Source: an uncultured Clostridia bacterium (GTDB taxonomy: Bacteria > Bacillota > Clostridia > Oscillospirales > Oscillospiraceae). Taken from it: 38,466 nt of DNA. Made by a program: the position numbers and the translations under genes. Shown piece after piece: positions 14,749 to 23,085 of the stretch. Within the stretch, counting starts at the first letter, position 1. Every line of letters starts with the position of its first letter. Below the pieces are notes generated by a model. That model did no database searches. It saw nothing but the letters and a program-made list of their open reading frames with translations, and had not been told where the DNA came from. The stretch is from the NCBI GenBank assembly GCA_947165825.1, contig CAMVBX010000006.1, positions 1 through 38,466 on the forward strand. The letters are read 5' to 3'.

Positions 14749-14777
14749 TTGCAGAAGTGGGCCGGTATCTGTATAAT
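14749..14777 (+). promoter_or_regulatory. Promoter of the GH25 gene, very close to the start codon
   Basis: TTGCAG (14749-14754) and a consensus TATAAT (14772-14777) are 17 bases apart. The ATG is at 14784, about where transcription should start, so the mRNA may be leaderless; there is no Shine-Dalgarno sequence in the gap. Confidence 0.7.
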
Positions 14778-14783
14778 CAGGGC

Positions 14784-16655
14784 ATGAATAAGTTGAGAAA
14801 TGCGTTTGCCCTGCTGATCCTGGGCCTCCTGTGCGTGCTTGCCCTCCGGGCCTCCGGGCCCTGGTCCCCCCGTCCCCGACTCTGGCTGGGGGGCGAGGAG
14901 ATCACCCAGGGGGGAGTATACTCCTTTGGAGAGGGCACGGCGGAGTATGATCCGGAAAGCGGGACCCTCACCCTGCGCGGCGCGGTGGTGGAGGGAGAAT
15001 TTCGGGGCGCCGCATTGTATGCCGAGGGAGATCTTCTCATCCGGCTGGAGGGGGAGAACCTGCTGAAGGGTTACCGCCGCGGAGCCACGGTCCTGGGAGA
15101 CCTGACCCTGGTGGGGGAGGGGAGGATCACCTTCACCGGTCATCGCTGCGGCGCGGCGGTTCGGGGCTGCCTCACCCTCTTTGATCGGCCCATGCTCACG
15201 CTGGTGTCGGATCGGGACACGCCCCTTCTCTGGGGCAAGGTCCATGCCGCCCCCAACGTGGTGCAGGTCCGGGAGAAGGGAAGCTATCAGGCTTTCCCGC
15301 CCTGCTGGGTGACGATACAGGACGGGCGGCATGACGCCGCCAGCCACCCCCTGCCGGAGGATGGGGCGGAGTATCCCACCTTCCTCCTGCCCATGGGCAG
15401 CGCCCTGCCCGTGCCGGAGGAGCCGGAACGGGAGGGATATTGGTTCGGCGGCTGGTATACCGACCCGGACCTGACGGAGGAATATGATTTTGACAGTCCC
15501 GTGACGAAGGACATCACCCTGTACCTCCGGTGGATCCAGATCGTGACCGTCCATTTCGATACCTGGGGCGGTACGCCGGTACCGGATATCCAGGTGGCCT
15601 GGGGAGATCCCTGTCCCGAACCGGAGGCGACCGAGCGGCAGTACTGGAATTTCGTGGGCTGGTATACGGACCGGGATCTGGAAACGCCCTACGACTTCGA
15701 CCTGGCCGTTGCCTATGAGCGCACCGTGTATGCCAAATGGGAGCGGCAGGCAGAGGCCGTGGGCCGCGGTCTGGACGTGGCCCGATACCAGGGAGAGATC
15801 GATTGGGAGACCGTGGCGAAGACCCAGGACTTCGTCTTTATCCGCCTGGGCTTCCGGGGCTACGGCGCCGAGGGTACGCTGAACCTGGACGACAATTTCA
15901 CGGTCAATATGGAAGCGGCGCTGAAGGCGGGGCTGGACGTGGGGGTATACTTCTTCTCCCAGGCTGCCAGCGAAGCGGAGGCTCTGGAGGAGGCGGATTT
16001 CGTCCTGGAGGCGTTGGAGCCCTACAGCCTTACCCTTCCGGTGATCCTGGACTATGAGCTTGCCACCACGGCGGACGGGAGTATGATCGGACGGCTGTAC
16101 GAAGCGAATCTTTCCGGGGAGGAATACGGAAGGATCTGTGCGGCCTTCTGCCTGGCTGTGGAAGACGCAGGCTACACCGCCGGGGTATATGCGGGCAGGA
16201 GCATGCTGGAGGAAGGCGTGGCCCAGGCCCTGGAGGAGGCGGGCGGCTTCCCCGTCTGGCTTGCCAACTGGACGGTGCAGACCCGGTATAACGGGGATTT
16301 TGCCTATTGGCAGTATACCGGCAGCGGCAGCGCGGCGGGGATCACCGGCGCGGTGGATCAGGATATCCGGTACATCGTCCGGCCTGAACAGGTGACGGGA
16401 CTCACGGCGGAAAAACGCGGCTTGGGCTGCTTCCTGCACTGGGATAAGGTTCCCGGCGCCAGAGGCTATATCATTCTGCGCAGTGAACAGGAGGGCGGCG
16501 GATACGCGGAGGTGGCCCGGGTGACCGGGGCCGGCGCCCTGAACTGGACCGACCGGCGGACCTTCACCGGATACCGGTACATCGTCTGCGCATACATATC
16601 CCAGGGCAGCACAGAATACCGTGGGCCCATGTCTGAGCCCGCGCAGATCCCGTAA
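14784..16655 (+). CDS. Secreted GH25 lysozyme with InlB-type repeats and Fn3-like tail
   Basis: The 623-residue protein is modular. It has a signal or anchor helix (5-23), and a repetitive beta-rich region (30-160, TLTLRGAVVEG, AALYAEGDLLIRLEGENLL) resembling carbohydrate-binding beta-helical modules. Two InlB/Listeria-Bacteroides repeats follow (about 210-255 and 256-325, FGGWYTDPDLTEEYDF and FVGWYTDRDLETPYDF). The glycoside hydrolase family 25 domain (about 328-530) has GLDVARYQGEIDW (Asp331) and VILDYE (Asp423, Glu425) as catalytic residues. A final fibronectin-III-like domain begins at TGLTAEKRG. GH25 enzymes cut the glycan strand of peptidoglycan; the other modules suggest wall attachment. 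The gene shares a short 19-base gap with hflK downstream. The start is discussed under its promoter. Confidence 0.9.
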   Translation: MNKLRNAFALLILGLLCVLALRASGPWSPRPRLWLGGEEITQGGVYSFGEGTAEYDPESGTLTLRGAVVEGEFRGAALYAEGDLLIRLEGENLLKGYRRGATVLGDLTLVGEGRITFTGHRCGAAVRGCLTLFDRPMLTLVSDRDTPLLWGKVHAAPNVVQVREKGSYQAFPPCWVTIQDGRHDAASHPLPEDGAEYPTFLLPMGSALPVPEEPEREGYWFGGWYTDPDLTEEYDFDSPVTKDITLYLRWIQIVTVHFDTWGGTPVPDIQVAWGDPCPEPEATERQYWNFVGWYTDRDLETPYDFDLAVAYERTVYAKWERQAEAVGRGLDVARYQGEIDWETVAKTQDFVFIRLGFRGYGAEGTLNLDDNFTVNMEAALKAGLDVGVYFFSQAASEAEALEEADFVLEALEPYSLTLPVILDYELATTADGSMIGRLYEANLSGEEYGRICAAFCLAVEDAGYTAGVYAGRSMLEEGVAQALEEAGGFPVWLANWTVQTRYNGDFAYWQYTGSGSAAGITGAVDQDIRYIVRPEQVTGLTAEKRGLGCFLHWDKVPGARGYIILRSEQEGGGYAEVARVTGAGALNWTDRRTFTGYRYIVCAYISQGSTEYRGPMSEPAQIP

Positions 16656-16674
16656 TCAGGAGGAACAGGGCAAT

Positions 16675-17724
16675 ATGGAAGTTTTTGTAACCCTTGCCAT
16701 CATCGTCGCCGCTTTCATCGTTTACTCCCTGGCGGGGAAGATGAAACAGCAGAAGGCGCAGCAGGAGGCGGGAGACGGGCCCATCCCCGTAAAGCCCGCG
16801 AAGCCCGGGAATAAAGGCAGCGTCAAGTGGATCCTTGTCGCGGCGGCGATCCTGGTGCTGGCGGCGCTGGTGTTCAGCTCCATGTACCAGCTTCAGGAGG
16901 ATCAGTTCGCTGTGATCACCACCTTCGGCAATCCCAGCGTGGTGAGTACCCCCGGCCTGCGGTTCAAGCTCCCCCTCATTCAGAAGAAGACCATTGTGAG
17001 CAAGGCGGTGCAGGGCCTGGCCATCGGGTATGATCTGGCCACCAATGCCAGCGTGGAGGAGGAGTCCGTGATGATCTCCGTGGACTTCAACTTCGTGAAC
17101 GTGGACTTCTACGTGGAATATCGGGTGGTGGACCCGGTGAAGTATCTGTACAACAGCCAGGACCCGGTGGGCATTCTGAAAATGCTCTGCCAGAGCTATA
17201 TCCGGGACACCATCGGCCTGTACAAGGTGGACGATGTGATCACCACCGGCAAGAGCGAGATCCAGGCGACCATCAAGGAGAAGATCTCCCAGCGGCTGGA
17301 GCAGGAGGATCTGGGCATCGCCCTGGTGAATATCGCCATGCAGGACGCGGAGCCGCCCACGGAGGAGGTCCAGCAGGCCTTCAAGGCGGTAGAGACCGCA
17401 AAGCAGGAGGCGGAGACCGCCATCAACAATGCCAACAAATACGCAAATGAAGTGCTCCCCGCGGCGGACGCGGACGCGGACGAGATCCTGCAGCGGGCGG
17501 AGGCCTACAAACAGTCCCGCATCGCCGAGGCGGAGGGGCAGGCTTCCCGCTTCCGGGAGCTGTATGAAGAATACGCCAAGTATCCGGAGATCACCCGCAA
17601 GCGGCTGTATTATGAAATGATCACCGAGATCTTCCCGGGGATCAAGGTCATTATCCAGGGGGCGGACGGCAGCATGCAGACCGTGCTCCCGCTGGACGAT
17701 TTCACCGGAAAGGGGGCGGAGTGA
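16675..17724 (+). CDS. hflK: SPFH/band-7 protein HflK
   Basis: The 349-residue protein has a short N-terminal hydrophobic segment (2-20), a charged spacer, a second membrane helix (about 50-70, KWILVAAAILVLAALVF), and an SPFH domain starting EDQFAVITTFGNPSVVSTPG. A long coiled coil (about 240-300, Ala/Glu-rich) follows. HflK and HflC form a cage in the membrane that surrounds FtsH and controls its proteolysis. The order hflK then hflC and the one-base spacing support the pair. ATG 16675 has AGGAGG upstream; the longer frame to 16621 runs into the GH25 gene. It is probably transcribed with the GH25 gene, since no terminator lies between them. Confidence 0.9.
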   Translation: MEVFVTLAIIVAAFIVYSLAGKMKQQKAQQEAGDGPIPVKPAKPGNKGSVKWILVAAAILVLAALVFSSMYQLQEDQFAVITTFGNPSVVSTPGLRFKLPLIQKKTIVSKAVQGLAIGYDLATNASVEEESVMISVDFNFVNVDFYVEYRVVDPVKYLYNSQDPVGILKMLCQSYIRDTIGLYKVDDVITTGKSEIQATIKEKISQRLEQEDLGIALVNIAMQDAEPPTEEVQQAFKAVETAKQEAETAINNANKYANEVLPAADADADEILQRAEAYKQSRIAEAEGQASRFRELYEEYAKYPEITRKRLYYEMITEIFPGIKVIIQGADGSMQTVLPLDDFTGKGAE

Positions 17725-17725
17725 A

Positions 17726-18604
17726 ATGGCGGCTAAGGGAACGAAACGCAAGGTCGGCCTCATCATTCTGATCGTCGCCGCCGTTGTCCTTCTGATCCTC
17801 ATCCTCAGCAGCTGCTACGTGGTGCGGCAGAACGAATACGGCGTGGTCCGGCAGTTCGGCGCAGTGGTGGACGTAAAGGACCAGCCTGGACTCTATCTGA
17901 AGATCCCCTTCGTCCAGTCTGCGGATAAGCTCCCCAAAACGGTGCTGCTCTACGACCTGCCCGTGAGCGATCTGCTCACGGCGGACAAGACCAGTCTGAT
18001 CGCGGACTGCTTCGCCATCTGGCGCATCGATGAGCCCCGGCGCTTCATCGAGACCCTCTCCGGCAGCGTGGAGAACGCGGAGAGCCGGATCAACGTGAAC
18101 GTGTACAACGCCCTGAAGGTGGTCATGAGCTCCATGACCAGGGACGAGATCATCAGCGGGCGCAGCGGCGCCGTGGTGGAAGCCATCATGGCCAATATCG
18201 GGGATTCCTTCACCCGGTACGGCATTCGGCTCATTGCCGTGGAGACCAAGAAGCTGGATCTGCCGGACGACAACAAGAGCGCCGTATACACCCGCATGAT
18301 CAGCGAGCGGAACAACATTGCCGCCAGCTACCTGGCCGAGGGGGAGCGGGAGGCCAAGGAGATCCGCAACAAGGCGGACCGGGACGTGGAGATCGAGGTC
18401 GCCCAGGCCCGGAGCCAGGCGGAGATCATCAAGGCGGAGGGGGACGCGGAGTATATGCGCATCCTCAGCGAAGCCTACGACAGCAGCAAGAAGGCGGAGT
18501 TCTATACCTTCATGATCGCCCTGGACGCCATGAAAAAGTCCATGAACGGGGAAAAGACCCTGATCCTCAGCGCGGACAGCCCCCTGGCGGAGCTGTTCAA
18601 CTGA
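17726..18604 (+). CDS. hflC: SPFH/band-7 protein HflC
   Basis: The 292-residue partner of HflK has one N-terminal membrane helix (10-29), the SPFH domain from QNEYGVVRQFGAVVDVKDQPG, and a coiled coil with ARSQAEIIKAEGDAEYMRIL. The segment SERNNIAASYLAEGEREAKEI is typical of HflC. It localises to the membrane and modulates FtsH with HflK. The start follows the hflK stop by one base, with AAGGGGGCGGAG as ribosome binding site. Confidence 0.92.
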   Translation: MAAKGTKRKVGLIILIVAAVVLLILILSSCYVVRQNEYGVVRQFGAVVDVKDQPGLYLKIPFVQSADKLPKTVLLYDLPVSDLLTADKTSLIADCFAIWRIDEPRRFIETLSGSVENAESRINVNVYNALKVVMSSMTRDEIISGRSGAVVEAIMANIGDSFTRYGIRLIAVETKKLDLPDDNKSAVYTRMISERNNIAASYLAEGEREAKEIRNKADRDVEIEVAQARSQAEIIKAEGDAEYMRILSEAYDSSKKAEFYTFMIALDAMKKSMNGEKTLILSADSPLAELFN

Positions 18605-18616
18605 ATCCGATAAACC

Positions 18617-18657
18617 GCTGATCCGATCGTCCGCTATCTGATCGGATCAGCTTTTTT
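18617..18657 (+). terminator. Rho-independent terminator directly before a gene
   Basis: A perfect 12-bp stem, GCTGATCCGATC (18617-18628) and GATCGGATCAGC (18640-18651), is followed by TTTTTT (18652-18657). The ribosome binding site of the next gene begins two bases later, leaving no room for a promoter after it. Confidence 0.88.
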
Positions 18658-18670
18658 CAAGGAGAAAGCT

Positions 18671-19900
18671 ATGGAATACAATGAGGCGCTGGAAAAACTG
18701 AAGCGGTACGGACAGGAGCAGGTCCTGGCCTGGTATGATACCCTGGGGGAAGAAGAAAAGTCCGCTCTTCTGCGGGAGATCGAAGAGACGGATCTTTCCC
18801 CTCTGCTGGGCTTTCGGGCCGCCCTGGAGCCCCGGGTCGGGGGGGAGAAGATCGAGCCCCTGGCCGCCATGGAGCTCCCGGAGATCGAGGCGAACCGGGA
18901 AGTGTTCACAGCCCGGGGGCTGGAGGCCATCCGGCAGCGGAAGCTGGCCGCCGTCCTCCTGGCAGGGGGCCAGGGGACCCGGCTGGGGGTGGATAAGTCC
19001 AAGGGGCTGGTGGATATCGGCCTCACCCATCCCCTGTACATCTTCGAATGTCTGTTCCGGAACCTGATGGAGGTGACGGAGCAGGCTGGGTGTACCATCC
19101 CCCTGTATATCATGACCAGCGCCATCAACGACGAGGCCATCCGGGACTTCCTGCGGGAGAAGGATTACTTCGGCTATCCGGCGGAGGAGGTGCGCTTCTT
19201 TGAGCAGGAGACCTGTCCCGCCGTGGATCCGGAGGGGAAGATCCTCATGGGCAGCCGCAGCGCCATGTTCATGGCCCCCAACGGCAACGGGGGCTGGTAC
19301 AAATCCATGGCCCGGGCGGGGATCACGCAGGAGCTCCGCCGGGCGGGGATCCAATGGCTCAATGCCTTCGCCGTGGACAATGTCCTCCAGCGCATCGGGG
19401 ATCCCTGTTTCCTGGGGGCGGTGATCAACCGGGGCTGCGACAGCGGCGCAAAGGTCATCCGCAAGGCTTTTCCCGAGGAGAAGGTGGGGGTCATGTGCCG
19501 CCGGAACGGCAGGGCCAGCGTGGTGGAGTACTATGAGCTCACCCCGGAGATGCTGCAGGAGCGGAACGAAAACGGAGACCTGGCCTACAATTTCGGCGTC
19601 ATCCTCAACTACCTGTTCCGGGTGGACGCCCTGGACCGTTTCCTGGGGGATAAGCCCATCCTCCACCTGGCGAAGAAGAAGGTACCCTGCCTCAACGCCG
19701 CCGGGGAGTTGGTCCAGCCGGAGACGGAGAACGGGTATAAGCTGGAGACCCTGATCCTGGACCTGGTGGAGAAGATGGACTCCTGCCTGCCCTTCGAGGT
19801 GATGCGGGAAAAGGAATTCGCCCCCATCAAGAACAAAACCGGAGTGGACTCCATCGAGAGTGCCAGGGAGCTGCTGAAACAGAACGGCGTAGTCCTTTGA
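18671..19900 (+). CDS. Eukaryotic-type UDP-sugar pyrophosphorylase (UDPGP family)
   Basis: The 409-residue protein belongs to the UDPGP family, unrelated in length to bacterial GalU or GlmU. Signatures are VLLAGGQGTRLG with the following DKSKGL (substrate phosphate and UTP binding), PNGNGGWY, and NAFAVDNVLQRIGDP (uridine and metal binding), and the later NFGVILNYLF. Characterised relatives activate GlcNAc-1-P, GalNAc-1-P or glucose-1-P with UTP in the cytoplasm. The GQGTRLG form and overall size are closest to UDP-N-acetylhexosamine pyrophosphorylases, but the specificity is not settled by sequence. It may supply UDP-GlcNAc for wecB and cell wall synthesis. ATG 18671 follows AAGGAG. Confidence 0.88.
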   Translation: MEYNEALEKLKRYGQEQVLAWYDTLGEEEKSALLREIEETDLSPLLGFRAALEPRVGGEKIEPLAAMELPEIEANREVFTARGLEAIRQRKLAAVLLAGGQGTRLGVDKSKGLVDIGLTHPLYIFECLFRNLMEVTEQAGCTIPLYIMTSAINDEAIRDFLREKDYFGYPAEEVRFFEQETCPAVDPEGKILMGSRSAMFMAPNGNGGWYKSMARAGITQELRRAGIQWLNAFAVDNVLQRIGDPCFLGAVINRGCDSGAKVIRKAFPEEKVGVMCRRNGRASVVEYYELTPEMLQERNENGDLAYNFGVILNYLFRVDALDRFLGDKPILHLAKKKVPCLNAAGELVQPETENGYKLETLILDLVEKMDSCLPFEVMREKEFAPIKNKTGVDSIESARELLKQNGVVL

Positions 19901-19918
19901 GAGAATGATAGGATTTTT

Positions 19919-19944
19919 CCCCAGGCCGAAAGGCCTGGGGTTTT
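19919..19944 (+). terminator. Rho-independent terminator
   Basis: CCCCAGGCC (19919-19927), loop GAAA and GGCCTGGGG (19932-19940) form a perfect 9-bp stem with four T residues after it. Confidence 0.9.
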
Positions 19945-20035
19945 CCTATGCTGAGGACGGGGTAGACGGATTGCCGCATCGCTTCCCTCCTCTCCATCGT
20001 CATGTGCAGGCACATTACAATGAACAAAAGGACCC

Positions 20036-20198
20036 CTCAGTCATCCGCCTTGCGTGAGACGGCGGATGCCAGCTCCCCTTTCAGGGGAGCCAGCCGCAGC
20101 AGCGGGATGGTGGCTTGCCTCCCCTGAAAGGGGCTGCGAAGCAGGGGCGCGGTAGTGAATGACGTGCCTGGGGCACGTCAGAGCCGCACTTGACTGAG
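20036..20198. repeat. MITE-like palindromic element
   Basis: The stretch is bounded by an inverted repeat CTCAGTCA (20036-20043) and TGACTGAG (20191-20198). It contains two related palindromes, CTCCCCTTTCAGGGGAG and CCTCCCCTGAAAGGGG, and a GACGTGCC/GGCACGTC hairpin. It codes for nothing. A shorter relative with similar ends lies at 22839-22983. The rest of 19945-20283 holds only a weak GCGAA/TTCGC hairpin with T6 (20251-20272). Confidence 0.55.
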
Positions 20199-20283
20199 CC
20201 GCAGCGAGACGGGGACCGCGAGGCGGTGGAGAGGTTTATTTTGTCTGCAAGCGAACTTTATTCGCCTTTTTTGCAAAAACCTC

Positions 20284-20314
20284 TTGACATTGACGCGGCG
20301 TCAAATTGTAGGGT
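20284..20314 (+). promoter_or_regulatory. MerR-type promoter, copy 1
   Basis: TTGACA (20284-20289) and TAGGGT (20309-20314) are 19 bases apart. The spacer carries a perfect dyad, TTGACG-CGG-CGTCAA (20290-20304). An over-long spacer with a central dyad is the hallmark of promoters activated by MerR-family proteins. The 42 bases 20283-20324 are identical to 23020-23061. No merR gene lies in the window. Confidence 0.65.
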
Positions 20315-20347
20315 GGAGGCAGAATACCGGAATGGGAGGCGAAGCTC

Positions 20348-22752
20348 ATGAAAAAGGCCCTGTGTTTTGCGCTGCTCCTGACCCTGCTCCTCTCTGCCTG
20401 CGGACGGACGCCGGCACAGCCGACGGAGCCTGCCGGGACACCGGCACCGACGACAGCCCCGGAGTCCACCCCGACGCTCGCCCCGGAGCCGACTGCGGCC
20501 CCGACGACAGCCCCGAAGCCCACCCCGGAGCCGGAAGCCGCCCCGGAGCCGGAAGCCGCCCCGGAGCCGGAACCCCAGGATCCCCTGGAGCGGGCCCTGC
20601 GTTTCCTCCGGGCCCAGGACGGAGACTACGTGTCGAGGCATATAAACACGTACCTGGAGCTCTACCGCATGATGCATCCCGGGGCAAACGTCCTTGCCAC
20701 CGGCTGGACCCACGACGCCCGGCACATGCAGCTGGACATGATGGGTCTGGACGTCCAGGCCTTCCTGGATGCGGGGTACTTCCCGGACCTGGTGACGGTC
20801 AGTTCCAAGGGTTATGCCAATGAATTCGTCCCTCTGGCCGAGCCCATCCCCCGGGAGCCGGAGTGGGAACGGGTCTCCGAACAGGGCGTGCGGGTCACCA
20901 TGGACCGGGCGGACTGGTCGGTGGGGGCGGAATACGTGCGCTTCACCATGCGCAACGAGGGGGAGGAGCCCTATCTGTACGGGGCGGACGTGGAGCTGCA
21001 GAAGTATGTGGAGGGCAGCTGGAAGGCCCTCCGGCATTCGGGTGTGATCCTCGCCATTGGTTATTCCTTGAACCCGGGGAATGAGCGCAGCCTGACCCCG
21101 CCCATGGTCTACTTCCCCGCCCTGGGGGAGGGCCTGTACCGGGTGGGCTTCATCCGGGATGGGGTCTGGGCGGAATTCGCCGTCCGGGCCGACGCGGAAC
21201 CGGTGGACTTGAGCGATATCGGGCGCGTCAGTTGGCCGGAGGCGGCCCTGCTGCTGGCGGGGCTGCCGGAAACCGTGGAAAGCGATCTGCGTGACACCCG
21301 CTGGCCCGCCATGAGCAGCTTTTCCTGGGAACTGTGGGAGGAACGGCGATTCACCGATGAAGAACTTGCCGCTCTCCTCCTGGGGGAGAGGGCGGAGTAT
21401 GACGCCTCGGCGGAGGTCTACCGCCTGGGGAATGGAACCCTGGACCTGAAACAGGGGGCGGAGCTGGACCGGGATACCCTGCCGGCAAAGGCCCTGCGTC
21501 TGGTACTGGAAAACACGACGGATTCCCCGGAGAAGGCAGGGTGGAAGAGCCGCCAGCGGACGGCGATGCTCCCGCCTCTGGACAGCCTGTACCCGGAGAT
21601 CACCGTAAACAGTTATGCCCCGGATCCGGACGTGCTCATCAGAGGCTTGAAGCGGTCTTGGAAACGCTGGGGGAGGATGCGGGGGAACTCCGGGATTTCC
21701 GCTTCACTTCTGAGGACCTGCGGGACCTGCGGCTGCTGCTGGTCCCGGTGAGTACGGAAGGGAGTTACCCCAAGGGCTTTCCCCTGTGCTCCCCCGAGGG
21801 AGAGCTGGCGTCTTCGGCGGCCTGGTGCGTTTGCCGGAATACCTACGATACCGATAGCGGCGCCGTGAGCATGGAGTTCCTGGTCCTCCACGCCCGGTAT
21901 ACGGGCTATACCCTGGTGCCGGGAGAGCAGCGTCAGACCTGCTCTCCCCTGGAGCAGGCGGAGAAATTCATCCCCCTTTTGCAGGAGGAGGGGATCAGGC
22001 TGCGGAGCTTCGACTATGTGCTCATCCCCGACCTCCATGATCCGGAGGGGAAAACCCTGCATCCCGCCTACCGCCTCCTGGCGGAGACGGCGTCGGGGGA
22101 GGAGCGGTGCTTCGTGGTGAGCGCCGTGAGCAGAGGGGCGAGCGCCTACGATCTCCCCCGGCGGGCTTACCTGGAGGAGCTCATGAACGCCCATACGGTC
22201 ATGGATATCTTTGAGACCTGCTGGGCGCAGTACCCGGAGATGGACGTGTGGCCGGTGAGCTTCGGCATCCGGGCGTTGGAGGACGGAAGGGAAGCCCTGG
22301 TGATCGACTGCGACGGAGTGGACTGTCCCGCCCTGGAGGCCTCCGGGCTCCTGCCGGAGGGGGTGGCGCTGAACTATCCGGAGGAGAAGTTCAACCAAAA
22401 GGAAGCCCACCCCTGCCCCTGGGAGCCGGAGTGGGAGAAAAGCTGGGACGGGGGGACCGTCACCCTCACCATGGCCCGGGCGGAATACCCCCTATACCCC
22501 GATCACGTGGAACTGACGGTGCGCTGCGAGAGGTCATTCAACCGAGACTGGGACCGCTTTGAAAAGTACGCGGAGGGAGAGTGGCACAACGTGCGCAGCT
22601 CAATGGCCGGCACCCTGGGCCTGCGCTACGTGGAGTCCGGGGAGACGGTGCTGCAGGTGAGGACCAACGCCAAGCTGGGACCGGGCCTCTACCGCCTGTA
22701 CCTCACCAAGGAATACTGGGTGGAGTTCAAGGTCTCTGAAATGGAAGAGTAA
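20348..22752 (+). pseudogene. Large lipoprotein with duplicated module, broken by one frameshift
   Basis: The reading frame from ATG 20348 (GGGAGG upstream) begins MKKALCFALLLTLLLSACG, a lipoprotein signal with Cys at the lipobox. A Pro/Thr/Glu-rich spacer follows (EPTAAPTTAPKPTPEPE). At about 21638-21645 the frame shifts: before it reads PDPDVLI, after it RLEAVLETLGEDAG, exactly as in the paralog at 23086, and one missing base explains the switch. The second half runs to TAA at 22752. Restored, it would be about 801 residues. Both halves hold a related unit: an alpha/beta segment and an Ig-like (Big_14-like) domain ending LGEGLYRVGF and LGPGLYRLYL. It could be a fresh pseudogene or a sequencing error. 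No function is known. Confidence 0.8.
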
Positions 22753-22838
22753 AACCCGGAGAACGGCGAACGCTGTCCTCCGTGGGTGTTGACAAACCCG
22801 GATTTGCCATTGTTATGACAGAGAGATCGAAGCAATCG

Positions 22839-22983
22839 CCCCTCATCCGTCACGGCGCTTCCGTGAGACGCACCGCACCACCTTCCCACAGGTGAAGGCA
22901 GTCGCTGCGGCGGGACGGGGGTAACGATTTGCAACCTTGGCTTCCCTTGGGGGAAGCTGTCGCCGCAGGCGACTGATGAGGGG
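22839..22983. repeat. MITE-like palindromic element, 145 bp
   Basis: Terminal inverted repeats CCCCTCATCCGTC (22839-22851) and GACTGATGAGGGG (22971-22983) match at 12 of 13 positions. Internal hairpins include GGCTTCCC with GGGGAAGC near 22940-22956. There is no coding capacity. It lies just ahead of the second lipoprotein promoter. A possible promoter-like TTGACA starts at 22789, but nothing supports its use. Confidence 0.65.
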
Positions 22984-23020
22984 CATTTTGCGGATATTCT
23001 GACTTTTTTGCCAAAACCCC

Positions 23021-23051
23021 TTGACATTGACGCGGCGTCAAATTGTAGGGT
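23021..23051 (+). promoter_or_regulatory. MerR-type promoter, copy 2
   Basis: TTGACA (23021-23026) and TAGGGT (23046-23051) are 19 bases apart with the dyad TTGACG-CGG-CGTCAA at 23027-23041. It is identical to copy 1 at 20284-20314 and drives the intact lipoprotein gene. Confidence 0.65.
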
Positions 23052-23085
23052 GGAGGCAGAAAACGAAATAACGGAGGTGCTGAAC

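Noticed and set aside
20036-20280. tRNA or riboswitch in the structured intergenic region
   Set aside because: The stems are simple palindromes with transposon-like ends; no cloverleaf, anticodon arm or known aptamer core could be traced.
21541-22752. Independent gene starting at 21541
   Set aside because: Its first codons read over the end of the first half in a wrong frame; comparison with the paralog shows that it is the second half of one frameshifted gene, and it has no ribosome binding site.
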